From an uncultured Clostridia bacterium (GTDB lineage: Bacteria; Bacillota; Clostridia; Oscillospirales; Acutalibacteraceae), in the NCBI GenBank assembly GCA_945926705.1, contig CAMEMA010000008.1, positions 1-16,130 on the forward strand: a DNA stretch of 16,130 nt, given 5' to 3'. A program made the position numbers and the translations under genes. The notes beneath the pieces are model-generated. The model had not been told where the DNA came from, searched no databases, and saw nothing but the letters and a program-made list of their open reading frames with translations. The first letter of the stretch is position 1. Each line of letters starts with the position of its first letter. Positions 1-7,405 of this stretch are shown here, in pieces.

Positions 1-324
1 GCCAAAGAAATAATGTGTATACGTGTTCTTGGCGGAACCGGTAGAAAATATGCCGGCATCGGTGATGTTGTAGTGGCTTCTGTTAAAAAAGCATCACCCG
101 GAGGCGTTGTCAAGAAAGGCGACGTCGTTAAAGCGGTAGTTGTTAGAACTGTCAGTAAAGTTCGTCGTGAAGATGGTTCTTATATTTCTTTTGATGAAAA
201 TTCAGCAGTCGTAATTAAAGACGATAAAAATCCGAAAGGAACACGTATTTTTGGACCTGTTGCAAGAGAATTACGTGAAAACGGATATACAAAAATACTA
301 AGTCTTGCTCCGGAAGTTTTATAG
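1..324 (+). CDS. rplN: 50S ribosomal protein L14 (uL14), 5'-truncated
   Basis: Ribosomal protein uL14 binds 23S rRNA at the subunit interface. The frame is open from base 1 (Ala-Lys-Glu-Ile-Met...), and the reading begins inside the conserved N-terminal strand that normally reads NTGAKE, so about 15 residues including the true start lie upstream of the window; the ATG at 13 is an internal methionine. The 107 visible residues match the family to its end: the CIRVLGG segment, the KKGDVVKAVVVRT strand, a conserved FDENSAV motif and the FGPVARELRE C-terminal helix. It is followed after 16 bases by rplX, as in the standard spc operon. Identification is by family recognition and gene order. Confidence 0.97.
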   Translation, partial: AKEIMCIRVLGGTGRKYAGIGDVVVASVKKASPGGVVKKGDVVKAVVVRTVSKVRREDGSYISFDENSAVVIKDDKNPKGTRIFGPVARELRENGYTKILSLAPEVL

Positions 325-340
325 TGGGAGGTGTATATTT

Positions 341-697
341 TTGTTTGCGAAAAGTAGGAAAAAATCAAATTGTGTTGAAAACTCGAATGTCCATGTAAGA
401 ACCGGTGACAGAGTATATGTGTTGAGCGGTAAAGATCGTGGTAAAGAGGGAGAAATTATTGCAGTCAGTCATAAGGAAGGTAAATTGATTGTTAAAGGAA
501 TTAACATAGTTTCAAAACATGTTAAACCCCGCAAAGCAGGTCAGGAGGGTGGCATCGTTAAAACAGAAGGTGCCATGTATGCATCAAAAGTGCAATTGGT
601 GTGCTCTCATTGCGGTAAACGTACACGCATTGCCCATAAAATTATGGATGACGGAAAGAAAAAACGCGTGTGTAAAAAATGTAGCAGTGTGCTGTAA
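341..697 (+). CDS. rplX: 50S ribosomal protein L24 (uL24), zinc-ribbon form, TTG start
   Basis: uL24 is an early-assembly 23S rRNA-binding protein. A KOW motif (TGDRVYVLSGKDRGKEG, about residues 21-37) is followed by the GINIVSKHVKP segment. The start is taken as TTG at 341 because GGGAGGTG at 326-333 lies 7 bases upstream; an in-frame ATG at 305 lies inside rplN, has no such site and would add 12 residues. The 118-residue product has a basic N-terminal extension of about 15 residues before the usual start of the L24 fold. Cysteines at 88, 91, 111 and 114 form two CxxC pairs, the zinc-binding version of L24 seen in many Clostridia. Overlap with neighbours is avoided by the TTG start, and the stop overlaps the rplE ribosome binding site. 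Confidence 0.96.
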   Translation: MFAKSRKKSNCVENSNVHVRTGDRVYVLSGKDRGKEGEIIAVSHKEGKLIVKGINIVSKHVKPRKAGQEGGIVKTEGAMYASKVQLVCSHCGKRTRIAHKIMDDGKKKRVCKKCSSVL

Positions 698-708
698 GGA
701 GGATATGG

Positions 709-1248
709 ATGGCCAGACTTAAAGATTTTTACAAGGAAAAAGTTGTATCGCAACTTCAAGGTAAGTTTAATTACAAAAATGTAATGCAAATACCGAAAAT
801 TGAAAAAATCGTTATAAATGTCGGCGCAGGAGAAGCTAAAGATAATTCGAAAGTTATTACTTCGATTGTGGAGGATTTGTCTACAATAACCGGACAAAAA
901 CCTGTTGTTTGTACAGCAAGAAAATCAGTCGCAAATTTTAAAATTCGCGAAGGCATGAAAATCGGTGCAAAGGTAACTCTTCGTGGTGATAAGATGTATG
1001 AATTTTTAGACAGATTTTTCAATTTAGCTCTCCCCCGAGTTAGGGATTTCAGAGGAATCAGCTCGAAATCTTTTGATGGTAGAGGCAATTACAACATGGG
1101 AGTAAAAGAGCAACTTATATTCCCGGAAATTGAATATGATAAAATTGATAAAGTTCGCGGAATGGATATTTCGATTTCAACCACTGCGAAAACAGATGAA
1201 GAGGCAAGAGAACTATTAAGGTTTATGGGAGCACCATTTGCGAAATAA
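709..1248 (+). CDS. rplE: 50S ribosomal protein L5 (uL5)
   Basis: uL5 binds 5S rRNA and contacts the P-site tRNA and the subunit bridge. The 179-residue product is the usual length and is recognisable throughout: the N-terminal RLKDFYKEKVVSQL helix, IEKIVINVGAGEA, the ITGQKPVVCTARKSVANFKIREG segment that contacts 5S rRNA, and the C-terminal FPEIEYDKIDKVRGMDISI strand region. The ATG at 709 follows AAGGAGG at 696-702, which overlaps the rplX stop codon, so the two genes are probably translationally coupled. Position between rplX and rpsZ is the standard spc order. Confidence 0.98.
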   Translation: MARLKDFYKEKVVSQLQGKFNYKNVMQIPKIEKIVINVGAGEAKDNSKVITSIVEDLSTITGQKPVVCTARKSVANFKIREGMKIGAKVTLRGDKMYEFLDRFFNLALPRVRDFRGISSKSFDGRGNYNMGVKEQLIFPEIEYDKIDKVRGMDISISTTAKTDEEARELLRFMGAPFAK

Positions 1249-1260
1249 GGAGGGATTACT

Positions 1261-1446
1261 TTGGCTAAGACATCTCAAAAGGTAAAACAAAGAAGACCGC
1301 AAAAGTTTTCTACCCGTGAATATTCAAGATGCAAAATCTGCGGTAGACCCCACGCTTACCTTCGCAAATTTGCTATATGCCGTATTTGTTTTAGGGAGCT
1401 TGCATATAAGGGACAAATTCCCGGCGTAAGGAAAGCCAGTTGGTAA
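1261..1446 (+). CDS. rpsZ: 30S ribosomal protein S14 type Z (uS14), TTG start
   Basis: uS14 is in the 30S head and helps order 16S rRNA near the A site. At 61 residues this is the short zinc-binding form, with cysteines at 24, 27, 40 and 43 (CKIC...CRIC), rather than the roughly 100-residue cysteine-free form used under zinc shortage. The TTG start at 1261 is supported by AAGGAGGG at 1247-1254 and by the conserved MAKTS start of the family. The binding site overlaps the rplE stop. This paralogue is usually written rpsZ or rpsN1 in Firmicutes. A zinc-independent copy, if any, is outside the window. Confidence 0.97.
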   Translation: MAKTSQKVKQRRPQKFSTREYSRCKICGRPHAYLRKFAICRICFRELAYKGQIPGVRKASW

Positions 1447-1473
1447 AAACAGAGTAGAGGAGGTAAATAATTT

Positions 1474-1872
1474 ATGCAAATCACCGATACTATTGCAGAT
1501 TTGCTCACAAGAATTCGAAATGCTGCATCTGCAAAGCATGAGACGGTAGAGATTCCTGCATCCAACATGAAAAAAGCTATTGTGGAAATATTGTTTGATG
1601 AAGGTTACATTAAAAAGTTTGTTGTATCAGATGACGGAAAACAAGGTATGATAAAAGTTTTTCTGAAATACACAGACGACAAAAAATCTGTAATTACCGG
1701 ACTTAAAAGAGTATCTAAACCTGGTTTAAGGATTTACAGTGATGTTGAGAATATGCCTAAGGTTATGAAAGGCCTTGGAATAGCATTGATTTCTACATCG
1801 AAAGGTATTATGACTGACCGCAAGGCACGTAGAGAAAACGTTGGCGGCGAAGTACTTGCATTTATATGGTAA
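1474..1872 (+). CDS. rpsH: 30S ribosomal protein S8 (uS8)
   Basis: uS8 binds the central domain of 16S rRNA and is a primary assembly protein; in E. coli it also represses the spc operon by binding the rplE region. The product has 132 residues, the normal length, starting MQITDTIADLLTRIRNA and ending with the family signature STSKGIMTDRKARRENVGGEVLAFIW, where the STSKG and GGE segments contact rRNA. The ATG at 1474 is preceded by AGAGGAGGT at 1456-1464. I saw no obvious copy of the E. coli S8 target in the upstream spacer, but I did not fold the region. Confidence 0.98.
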   Translation: MQITDTIADLLTRIRNAASAKHETVEIPASNMKKAIVEILFDEGYIKKFVVSDDGKQGMIKVFLKYTDDKKSVITGLKRVSKPGLRIYSDVENMPKVMKGLGIALISTSKGIMTDRKARRENVGGEVLAFIW

Positions 1873-1885
1873 AGGGGGGACATAA

Positions 1886-2422
1886 ATGTCCAGAATTGGA
1901 AGAAAACCGATAAATATTCCCGCCGGAATAGAGGTATCTATCAGTGACGGCGTAGTAACAGTCAAAGGTCCTAAAGGCATACTTAATCAAAAAATTCATA
2001 AAAATATGAAAGTTGAGCTATGTGATAGTGTAATTACAGTTGTAAGACCTAATGACTTAAAACAAAACAGAGCTCTTCACGGTCTCACTCGTTCTCTTAT
2101 CCACAATATGGTGGAAGGTGTTGCGAACGGATTTAAAAAAGAGCTTGAAGTAAATGGCGTTGGATATCGTGTTCAAAAGCAAGGTAGCAATCTTGTCATG
2201 AACTTAGGGTATTCTCACCAAGTTGTAGTTCCTGAGATTGAGGGTATTAAAATTGAAACTCAGGGAAATAAGATTACAGTTTTCGGTATAGATAAGCAAA
2301 AGGTAGGACAATTTGCGGCTGAAATTCGTGAAAAACGTCCGCCTGAACCTTACAAAGGAAAAGGAATTAAGTATGTTGACGAGGTAATTCGTCGCAAAGA
2401 AGGAAAAACAGGTAAAAAATAA
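1886..2422 (+). CDS. rplF: 50S ribosomal protein L6 (uL6)
   Basis: uL6 binds 23S rRNA helix 97 near the sarcin-ricin loop and the factor-binding site. The 178-residue protein shows the typical two repeated domains: the N-terminal SRIGRKPINIPAGIEV half and the C-terminal half with GVGYRVQKQG, NLGYSHQVV, and the conserved IREKRPPEPYKGKGIKY motif near the end. The ATG at 1886 follows a strong AAAGGGGGGA site just after the rpsH stop. Spacing of 13 bases to rpsH and 19 to rplR fits the operon. Confidence 0.98.
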   Translation: MSRIGRKPINIPAGIEVSISDGVVTVKGPKGILNQKIHKNMKVELCDSVITVVRPNDLKQNRALHGLTRSLIHNMVEGVANGFKKELEVNGVGYRVQKQGSNLVMNLGYSHQVVVPEIEGIKIETQGNKITVFGIDKQKVGQFAAEIREKRPPEPYKGKGIKYVDEVIRRKEGKTGKK

Positions 2423-2441
2423 TTAGGAGTGTGAATCAAAC

Positions 2442-2801
2442 ATGGTAAACAAGGCAGATAAGAATCAGGCCCGTTTAAAGCGTCATAAAAGAGTGCGCGG
2501 AAAAGTGATGGGCACCGCTGTTCGCCCACGCATGAGTGTGTTCCGCTCCAGGAGTAACATTTATGCTCAAATAATTGACGATGTTGCTGGAAAAACTTTA
2601 GTTTCAGCTTCTTCTCTCGATAAAGAAATTCAGGGTTATGGCGGAAACAAAGAAGCAGCTAAAAAAGTCGGTCAACTTATTGCAAAGCGTTCAATTGAAA
2701 AAAGTATCGGAAAGATCGTTTTTGATCGTGGAGGATATATTTTTCACGGACGTGTTAAAGAATTAGCAGAGGGCGCCAGAGAAGGCGGACTCGAATTTTA
2801 A
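2442..2801 (+). CDS. rplR: 50S ribosomal protein L18 (uL18)
   Basis: uL18 binds 5S rRNA together with L5 and L25. The product is 119 residues with a basic N-terminus (KADKNQARLKRHKRVRGKV), the central RPRMSVFRSRSNIYAQIIDD strand pair and the C-terminal FDRGGYIFHGRVKELAEGAREGGLEF signature that defines the family. Start ATG 2442 follows TTAGGAGTG. Length and order are ordinary. Confidence 0.98.
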   Translation: MVNKADKNQARLKRHKRVRGKVMGTAVRPRMSVFRSRSNIYAQIIDDVAGKTLVSASSLDKEIQGYGGNKEAAKKVGQLIAKRSIEKSIGKIVFDRGGYIFHGRVKELAEGAREGGLEF

Positions 2802-2822
2802 TAAAAAAGGAGGGAAATACTT

Positions 2823-3323
2823 TTGGCTAGAATTGATGGATCAACCCTTGATTTGAAAGAAAGACTTGTGGCTATTAACAGAGTTTCAAAGACTGTCAAA
2901 GGCGGACGTATATTTAAATTTGCTGCTTTAATGGTTGTCGGGGACGGAAAAGGTACAGTAGGATTCGGAATAGGAAAATCGGGTGAAGTTCCTGATGCAA
3001 TAAGAAAAGGAATAGAGGATGCCAAGAAGAACTTGATAAAAGTTCCCTTGAAAGCAGATAGTATTCCTCACGAGATTATAGGTAAGTTCGGAGCCGGAAG
3101 AGTTCTTATGAAACCTGCCGCACCGGGTACCGGAGTTATTGCGGGCGGTCCTGTACGTGCAGTTGTTGAGTCTGCGGGAGTCAAGGATATACGTACAAAA
3201 GCTCTTCGCTCAAATAATCCTTGTAACGTAGTAAGAGCTACAATTGAGGGATTAAAGTGTCTGCGTAATGCTGAGCAAGTAGCTCAAATTCGCGGCAAAA
3301 CTGTAAAAGAAATACTTAAATAG
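2823..3323 (+). CDS. rpsE: 30S ribosomal protein S5 (uS5), TTG start
   Basis: uS5 lies at the mRNA entry side of the 30S subunit and contributes to decoding accuracy and helicase activity. The 166-residue protein contains the double-stranded-RNA-binding-like N-terminal domain (LKERLVAINRVSKTVKGGRI onward, with FAALMVVGDGKGTVGFGIGKS) and the C-terminal domain with APGTGVIAGGPVRAVVESAGV and the SNNPCNVVRAT segment. TTG at 2823 is chosen because AAGGAGGG at 2808-2814 lies at good distance and no ATG is available there. This is the third TTG start in the operon. Confidence 0.97.
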   Translation: MARIDGSTLDLKERLVAINRVSKTVKGGRIFKFAALMVVGDGKGTVGFGIGKSGEVPDAIRKGIEDAKKNLIKVPLKADSIPHEIIGKFGAGRVLMKPAAPGTGVIAGGPVRAVVESAGVKDIRTKALRSNNPCNVVRATIEGLKCLRNAEQVAQIRGKTVKEILK

Positions 3324-3336
3324 GAGGCTGGCAGTT

Positions 3337-3516
3337 ATGTCAATTTTAAATATAAAATTAGTAAAGAGTTTAGCCGGCCGCTTAAAAAAGCAAGTTGCGA
3401 CCGCTGAATCTTTTGGGCTCAGAAAAATAAATAGCGAGACAAGACAGCCAGATAATGAAGCAACGCGCGGAAAAATTAAGGTTATAGAGCATCTTGTCGA
3501 AGTAACTGAGTGCTAA
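3337..3516 (+). CDS. rpmD: 50S ribosomal protein L30 (uL30)
   Basis: This 59-residue gene is short and easily missed. It starts with ATG 3337, which follows TAGGAGGC overlapping the rpsE stop, and ends with TAA at 3514-3516. The product begins MSILNIKLVKSLAGRLKKQ and contains the L30 signature in which LKKQVATAESFGLRKINSE aligns with the usual GRPKKQ...LGLRKIN motif, then TRQPDNEATRGKI and a terminal HLVEV strand. uL30 is a small one-domain protein of the large subunit. Its place between rpsE and rplO is exactly where rpmD sits in the spc operon. Confidence 0.95.
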   Translation: MSILNIKLVKSLAGRLKKQVATAESFGLRKINSETRQPDNEATRGKIKVIEHLVEVTEC

Positions 3517-3552
3517 AATTAGTATTGCATATAATTTTGGGAGGTGAATCAA

Positions 3553-3993
3553 GTGGAATTACAAGATTTGGTAGCTGTTAAAGGTTCAAAAAAAGCTCCC
3601 AGACGCATTGGCCGTGGTCATGGTTCAGGATGGGGTAAAACAGCAGGTAAAGGTCATAAAGGCCAAAATGCCAGATCCGGAGGCGGTGTTCGTCCGGGAT
3701 TTGAAGGAGGTCAAATGCCTCTTCAAAGAAGAGTTCCAAAAAGAGGGTTTAATAATATATTTGCAGAAAAAGTAGTTTCTGTTAATGTTTCAGAATTAGA
3801 AAAATTTGGTGAAGGTTCTGTAGTTAACGCAACTGAGCTCATTAATATGGGTATTGTTAAACGTAAATTTGATAAAATTAAAATTTTAGGAAACGGCGAA
3901 CTTACTAAAAGCTTAACGGTAAAAGCACAGATGTTTTCAAAATCTGCAGTTGCAAAAATTAGTTCTGCAGGCGGAAAAGCTGAGGTGATATAA
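3553..3993 (+). CDS. rplO: 50S ribosomal protein L15 (uL15), GTG start
   Basis: uL15 is a late-assembly large-subunit protein with a long glycine/basic extension that threads into 23S rRNA. The N-terminal part shows this extension: RRIGRGHGSGWGKTAGKGHKG followed by RSGGGVRPGFEGGQMPL, then the globular C-terminal domain. GTG at 3553 is chosen because GGGAGGTG at 3539-3546 is 6 bases upstream; a GTG at 3544 is in frame but lies inside that binding site. The product is then 146 residues, the normal length. The stop codon TAA directly abuts the GTG start of secY. Confidence 0.96.
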   Translation: MELQDLVAVKGSKKAPRRIGRGHGSGWGKTAGKGHKGQNARSGGGVRPGFEGGQMPLQRRVPKRGFNNIFAEKVVSVNVSELEKFGEGSVVNATELINMGIVKRKFDKIKILGNGELTKSLTVKAQMFSKSAVAKISSAGGKAEVI

Positions 3994-5319
3994 GTGATTA
4001 AGACTCTTATAAATTCTTGGAAAGTTCCGGAACTTAGAAAGAAGTTGTTATTTACTTTATTTATAATAGTAATTTTTAGAATAGGTTCAGTGATTCCGGT
4101 TCCGTTTTTAAATGTTGAAGCATTAGCTGGAATGATGGGAAATCTAGGAGATGGTGGAGCAATTCTATCGTATCTTGATACACTTTCCGGAGGTGCATTT
4201 GCTCAGGCAACACTTTTTGCTATGTCTGTGTCCCCTTATATTAATGCTTCTATCATAATACAACTTATGACGGTTGCACTTCCTTATCTTGAATCGCTTC
4301 AAAAAGAAGGAGAAGAAGGAAGAAAGAAGCTTACAGCTATTACTCGTTATTTGACTATTGTTTTAGGTCTTATGCAGGGTACTGCATTCTATCTTTATTT
4401 AAGAAACGGAAGTTATGCGGGTCAATCTATAGTTAGATATACTCAGGGAGCAGAAGGCTTTTTTGTGGCAGTGGTTATAGTGCTTTCGTTTACAGCCGGT
4501 ACAGCTCTTATGATGTGGCTCGGAGAGCAGATAAATGTAAAAGGTGTAGGTAATGGAATATCAATATTAATGTTTGCAGGTATTGTTTCCAGAATGCCCA
4601 GTCTTATAGGAAAGCTTACCGCATACATCATGATTGCTATGGAAGATACTTCAACATATGGTAAGTTTTATGCATTTGTTCCCCTTTTCATCATAATGTT
4701 TTTGTTTATGATGTGGGTAATAGTTTACATGAATGACGCCGAACGCCGTATACCTATTCAGTATGCGCAGCGTACCGTAGGCAGGAAAGTTTACGCCGGT
4801 CAAAATACGCATATTCCGTTAAAAATAGGAATATCTGGGGTAATGCCGATAATATTTGCTACATCTATATTGGCAGTTCCGAATTTTATAAACTTTTTTG
4901 CTCGCCCTTCAGGTATTTGGAAAATTATTTTAGATTCTCTTTCTGTTAATGGTCTGATTTATACAATAGTTTACTTTTTCTTAATTATAATGTTTGCATA
5001 TTTCTACGTATCTATAACGTATAATCCAATAGAAATGGCCAATAATTTGCGACAAAGTAATGGTGTAATTCCCGGTATAAGACCCGGTAAACCTACGTCA
5101 GATTATTTTGCAAGAGTACTTTCAAAGGTAACATTTCTTGGAGCTTTATTCCTTGCATTTGTTGCACTTTTACCGATTGGATTTTCGGCGGGTACCGGAA
5201 TGAATAATTTGTCTATGGGATTTACATCACTCATAATTATGGTCGGTGTTGCTCTTGAGACTGTAAAACAAATGGAATCTCAACTTATGATGAGACATTA
5301 CAAAGGGTTTCTAGATTAA
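3994..5319 (+). CDS. secY: Protein translocase channel subunit SecY, GTG start
   Basis: SecY is the pore subunit of the SecYEG translocon in the cytoplasmic membrane, moving unfolded proteins out and inserting membrane proteins. The 441-residue product is the family length, with about ten hydrophobic segments. Visible landmarks are the N-terminal amphipathic SWKVPELRKKLLFTL, the first membrane helix with RIGSVIPVP, the plug/second-helix region with LDTLSGGAFAQATLFAMSVSPYINASIIIQL, the cytoplasmic loop ERRIPIQYAQR that docks ribosome and SecA, and NPIEMANNLRQSNGVIPGIRPG before the last helices. The GTG start at 3994 follows the rplO stop with no gap, with GAGGTG at 3983-3988 inside the end of rplO, implying translational coupling. 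Confidence 0.98.
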   Translation: MIKTLINSWKVPELRKKLLFTLFIIVIFRIGSVIPVPFLNVEALAGMMGNLGDGGAILSYLDTLSGGAFAQATLFAMSVSPYINASIIIQLMTVALPYLESLQKEGEEGRKKLTAITRYLTIVLGLMQGTAFYLYLRNGSYAGQSIVRYTQGAEGFFVAVVIVLSFTAGTALMMWLGEQINVKGVGNGISILMFAGIVSRMPSLIGKLTAYIMIAMEDTSTYGKFYAFVPLFIIMFLFMMWVIVYMNDAERRIPIQYAQRTVGRKVYAGQNTHIPLKIGISGVMPIIFATSILAVPNFINFFARPSGIWKIILDSLSVNGLIYTIVYFFLIIMFAYFYVSITYNPIEMANNLRQSNGVIPGIRPGKPTSDYFARVLSKVTFLGALFLAFVALLPIGFSAGTGMNNLSMGFTSLIIMVGVALETVKQMESQLMMRHYKGFLD

Positions 5320-5361
5320 AAATTCACTTGAAATGGTTAAGTTTTAAAAGGAGATTATAAA

Positions 5362-5997
5362 ATGAACATAATTTTTTTGGGAGCGCCGGGTGCCGGAAAA
5401 GGTACACAGGCCGCGTATGTATCCGAACATTTTAAAATCCCCACTATTTCGACCGGAGAGATTATAAGACAAACGTTGAAGAGCGGCTCTGAAATGGGAA
5501 AAAAATTGAAGTCCTATATTGAAAAAGGACATCTTGTTCCCGATGAAGCGGTGATTGAGATGGTCAAAGAGAGAATATCGAAGGATGATTGTAAGTCTGG
5601 ATTTATTCTTGATGGTTTTCCAAGAACCGTAAAACAGGCCGAGGCTCTTGATCATTCAGGAATAGATATTGATAAGGTTATAGACATTGAAGTCGATGAT
5701 GAAATTATCTATAAGAGAATGGTAGGGCGTCGTATTTGCAGCAAATGTGGGAAGACATACAATATCGATTTAAATGTTTTACCGAAAATAAACGGTAGAT
5801 GTGACGTTTGCTCAGGCGACCTTATTCAACGTGCGGATGACAAATTGGAAACAGTAAAAGAGCGTCTCAAAGTTTATTATGACCAAACTCATGTTTTGAA
5901 AGATTACTATGATAAACAGGGAAAAAGGGTTGTAATTGACGGAGCACAATCTCTTGAGAAGATTGCCGAGGACATTAATAAAGTATTAGGGGCATAA
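5362..5997 (+). CDS. adk: Adenylate kinase, zinc-LID form
   Basis: Adenylate kinase converts ATP plus AMP to two ADP in the cytosol. The 211-residue protein has the P-loop GAPGAGKGT at residues 7-15, the AMP-binding STGEIIR region near 30-36, FILDGFPRT at 81-89, and a long LID domain carrying cysteines 126, 129, 147 and 150, the four-cysteine zinc site common in Gram-positive enzymes. The ATG at 5362 has AAAAGGAGA upstream. A 42-base spacer from secY holds no clear promoter. The secY-adk-map order is typical of Firmicutes. Confidence 0.98.
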   Translation: MNIIFLGAPGAGKGTQAAYVSEHFKIPTISTGEIIRQTLKSGSEMGKKLKSYIEKGHLVPDEAVIEMVKERISKDDCKSGFILDGFPRTVKQAEALDHSGIDIDKVIDIEVDDEIIYKRMVGRRICSKCGKTYNIDLNVLPKINGRCDVCSGDLIQRADDKLETVKERLKVYYDQTHVLKDYYDKQGKRVVIDGAQSLEKIAEDINKVLGA

Positions 5998-5999
5998 AA

Positions 6000-6752
6000 A
6001 TGATTATTTTAAAGACGTCTCATGAAATAGATTTAATGAAAGAATCGGGAAAAATTTCTGCGAGAGCTCTTAAATTTGCAGGAGAGGCTGTTGAACCCGG
6101 CGTTACTACCGAAGAAATAGATGAAGTGGTTCGTAAGTATCTTGACTCTCAGGGAGCCACTTCTTCTTCTCTGGGTTACAATGGATTTCCGAAAAATTGC
6201 TGTATTTCGGTTAATAATCAAGTCATCCACGGCATACCCAATAGAAAACAGATTATAAAAAACGGTGATATAGTCAGCATAGATATTTGTTCAAAGTTTA
6301 AGGGATATCATACTGATAATGCTTATACTTTTCCGTGTGGTGATATCAGCGAAAATGCAAAACGTTTGCTCGATTCGACTAAAGAAAGTCTTTATGAAGG
6401 AATTAAAGCAGCGAAAGTTGGAGCCAGAATCGGAGATATAGGTTGCGCCATTGAAGGGTATGTCAAAGCACGCGGCTACTCGGTAATTCGCGATTTTGTG
6501 GGTCATGGAGTAGGCGCGCAGTTACATGAAGATCCATCAGTTCCGAATTATGGTCGTGCAGGTCATGGACCTCGGCTGGTTCAGGGAATGACTCTTGCGA
6601 TAGAACCAATGGTTAATGAAGGGTCTAAGGATGTTTCCATTTTGGACGATGGTTGGACCGTGTTAACTGCGGACGGTAAGCTGTCAGCTCATTTTGAACA
6701 TACGATAGCTGTGACGTCTGAGGGTCCCGTTATAATAACCAATCCGGATTAA
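6000..6752 (+). CDS. map: Methionine aminopeptidase, type I
   Basis: This metalloprotease removes the initiator methionine from nascent proteins at the ribosome exit. The 250-residue product is the single-domain type Ia length. By alignment from memory with the E. coli enzyme the metal ligands are all present: D95 (SIDI), D106 (HTDNAY), H169 (GHGVG), E202 (IEPM) and E233 (FEHT), along with active-site histidines H77 and H176. The ATG is only 2 bases after the adk stop and the ribosome binding site (AGGGG) lies within adk, so translation is likely coupled. There is no N-terminal SH3-binding or zinc-finger extension. Confidence 0.97.
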   Translation: MIILKTSHEIDLMKESGKISARALKFAGEAVEPGVTTEEIDEVVRKYLDSQGATSSSLGYNGFPKNCCISVNNQVIHGIPNRKQIIKNGDIVSIDICSKFKGYHTDNAYTFPCGDISENAKRLLDSTKESLYEGIKAAKVGARIGDIGCAIEGYVKARGYSVIRDFVGHGVGAQLHEDPSVPNYGRAGHGPRLVQGMTLAIEPMVNEGSKDVSILDDGWTVLTADGKLSAHFEHTIAVTSEGPVIITNPD

Positions 6753-6765
6753 AGGGAAGTAAAAG

Positions 6766-7035
6766 ATGGAACTGAAGAAGGGTACAGTCGTTTATTCTTT
6801 AGCCGGTCATGACAAAGGAGATTTTCAAGTTATAATTGACTTTGATGGTGAATATGCTAAAGTTTGTGATGGGAAATATCGCCCATTGGAGAGATTAAAG
6901 AAAAAGAAATTCATTCATATTAAGAGTACCAATACAATCTTGAATGAAGATGATTTAAAAACAAATAAATCCATAAGAGTTTCATTGAAGCCTTTTATGG
7001 AGAAGTCCGGTAAACTGTATGCAATGGTAGATTAA
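6766..7035 (+). CDS. KOW-domain RNA-binding protein (L14e/L6e/L27e-like, YbzG-type)
   Basis: This 89-residue protein opens with a KOW-like motif (KKGTVVYSLAGHDKGDFQVII, residues about 4-24), the fold used by L24, NusG and eukaryotic L14e/L27e to bind RNA. A lysine-rich stretch (RLKKKKFIHIK) follows. In many Firmicutes a gene of this type lies exactly between map and infA (ybzG in B. subtilis), and I assign it on domain plus position. Its precise function is not settled; a ribosome-associated or rRNA-binding role is inference. The ATG at 6766 is 13 bases after map with a GGGAAG-type site. Confidence 0.85.
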   Translation: MELKKGTVVYSLAGHDKGDFQVIIDFDGEYAKVCDGKYRPLERLKKKKFIHIKSTNTILNEDDLKTNKSIRVSLKPFMEKSGKLYAMVD

Positions 7036-7050
7036 AGCAGAGGTGGTGGA

Positions 7051-7116
7051 GTGAGCAAACCGATTCTTTCAGTTTTTATTGAAAGTATCCGGCTCCGTAA
7101 ATATGTCAAAGGATGA
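7051..7116 (+). CDS. Possible 21-codon leader ORF overlapping the infA start
   Basis: A GTG at 7051 sits 4-5 bases after a good Shine-Dalgarno-like run (GAGGTGGTGG, 7040-7049) and opens 21 codons (starting MSKPILSVFIESIRLRK) that end with TGA at 7114-7116, overlapping the infA ATG at 7103. infA itself has no comparable binding site. The arrangement would let ribosomes that finish the leader re-initiate on infA. I recognise no family for the peptide. It could equally be a chance ORF with the purine-rich run being left over from a changed infA start. Confidence 0.35.
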   Translation: MSKPILSVFIESIRLRKYVKG

Positions 7117-7405
7117 TTGCATAGAGCTCGAAGGTAAAGTTTTGGAAGCCCTTCCAAACACTATGTTTAAGGTCGAGCTTCCTAATGGTAAAGTGATATT
7201 GGCTCATATATCAGGTAAACTTAGAATGAATTACATTAAAATTTTGCCTGGAGATAATGTTATGGTCGATATATCCCCTTATGATTTGACAAAAGGCAGA
7301 ATTACGTGGCGTTCTAAGAATAATAGCAAAGGTTCCGAAAAAACATCCGCAAATGCGACAAAATCGGAATCCGGCGGGGAGGGGGAGAATAGTAATGAAA
7401 GTTAG
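7103..7405 (+). CDS. infA: Translation initiation factor IF-1 with C-terminal extension
   Basis: IF-1 binds the 30S A site during initiation. Residues 1-72 are a standard IF-1 OB fold: MSKDDCIELEGKVLEALPN, FKVELPNGKVILAHISGK, RMNYIKILPGD and SPYDLTKGRITWR. ATG 7103 is chosen because it begins exactly at the conserved MSKDD start; an in-frame TTG at 7079 would add eight unrelated residues. No clear Shine-Dalgarno lies within 15 bases upstream; see the leader ORF. The family normally stops near residue 72, but here the frame continues to residue 100 with a Ser/Asn/Glu/Lys/Gly-rich tail, and the last codons overlap the start of rpmJ by 11 bases. The tail may be a read-through extension following loss of the ancestral stop. 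Confidence 0.95.
   Translation: MSKDDCIELEGKVLEALPNTMFKVELPNGKVILAHISGKLRMNYIKILPGDNVMVDISPYDLTKGRITWRSKNNSKGSEKTSANATKSESGGEGENSNES

Noticed and set aside
519..722. 67-codon plus-strand frame overlapping rplX
   Set aside because: It is an alternative frame inside the clearly identified L24 gene with no binding site.
3494..3535. TATAAT at 3530-3535 before rplO as an internal operon promoter
   Set aside because: No -35 element lies at 16-18 bases; the nearest TTG-type hexamer (3494-3499) is 30 bases away.
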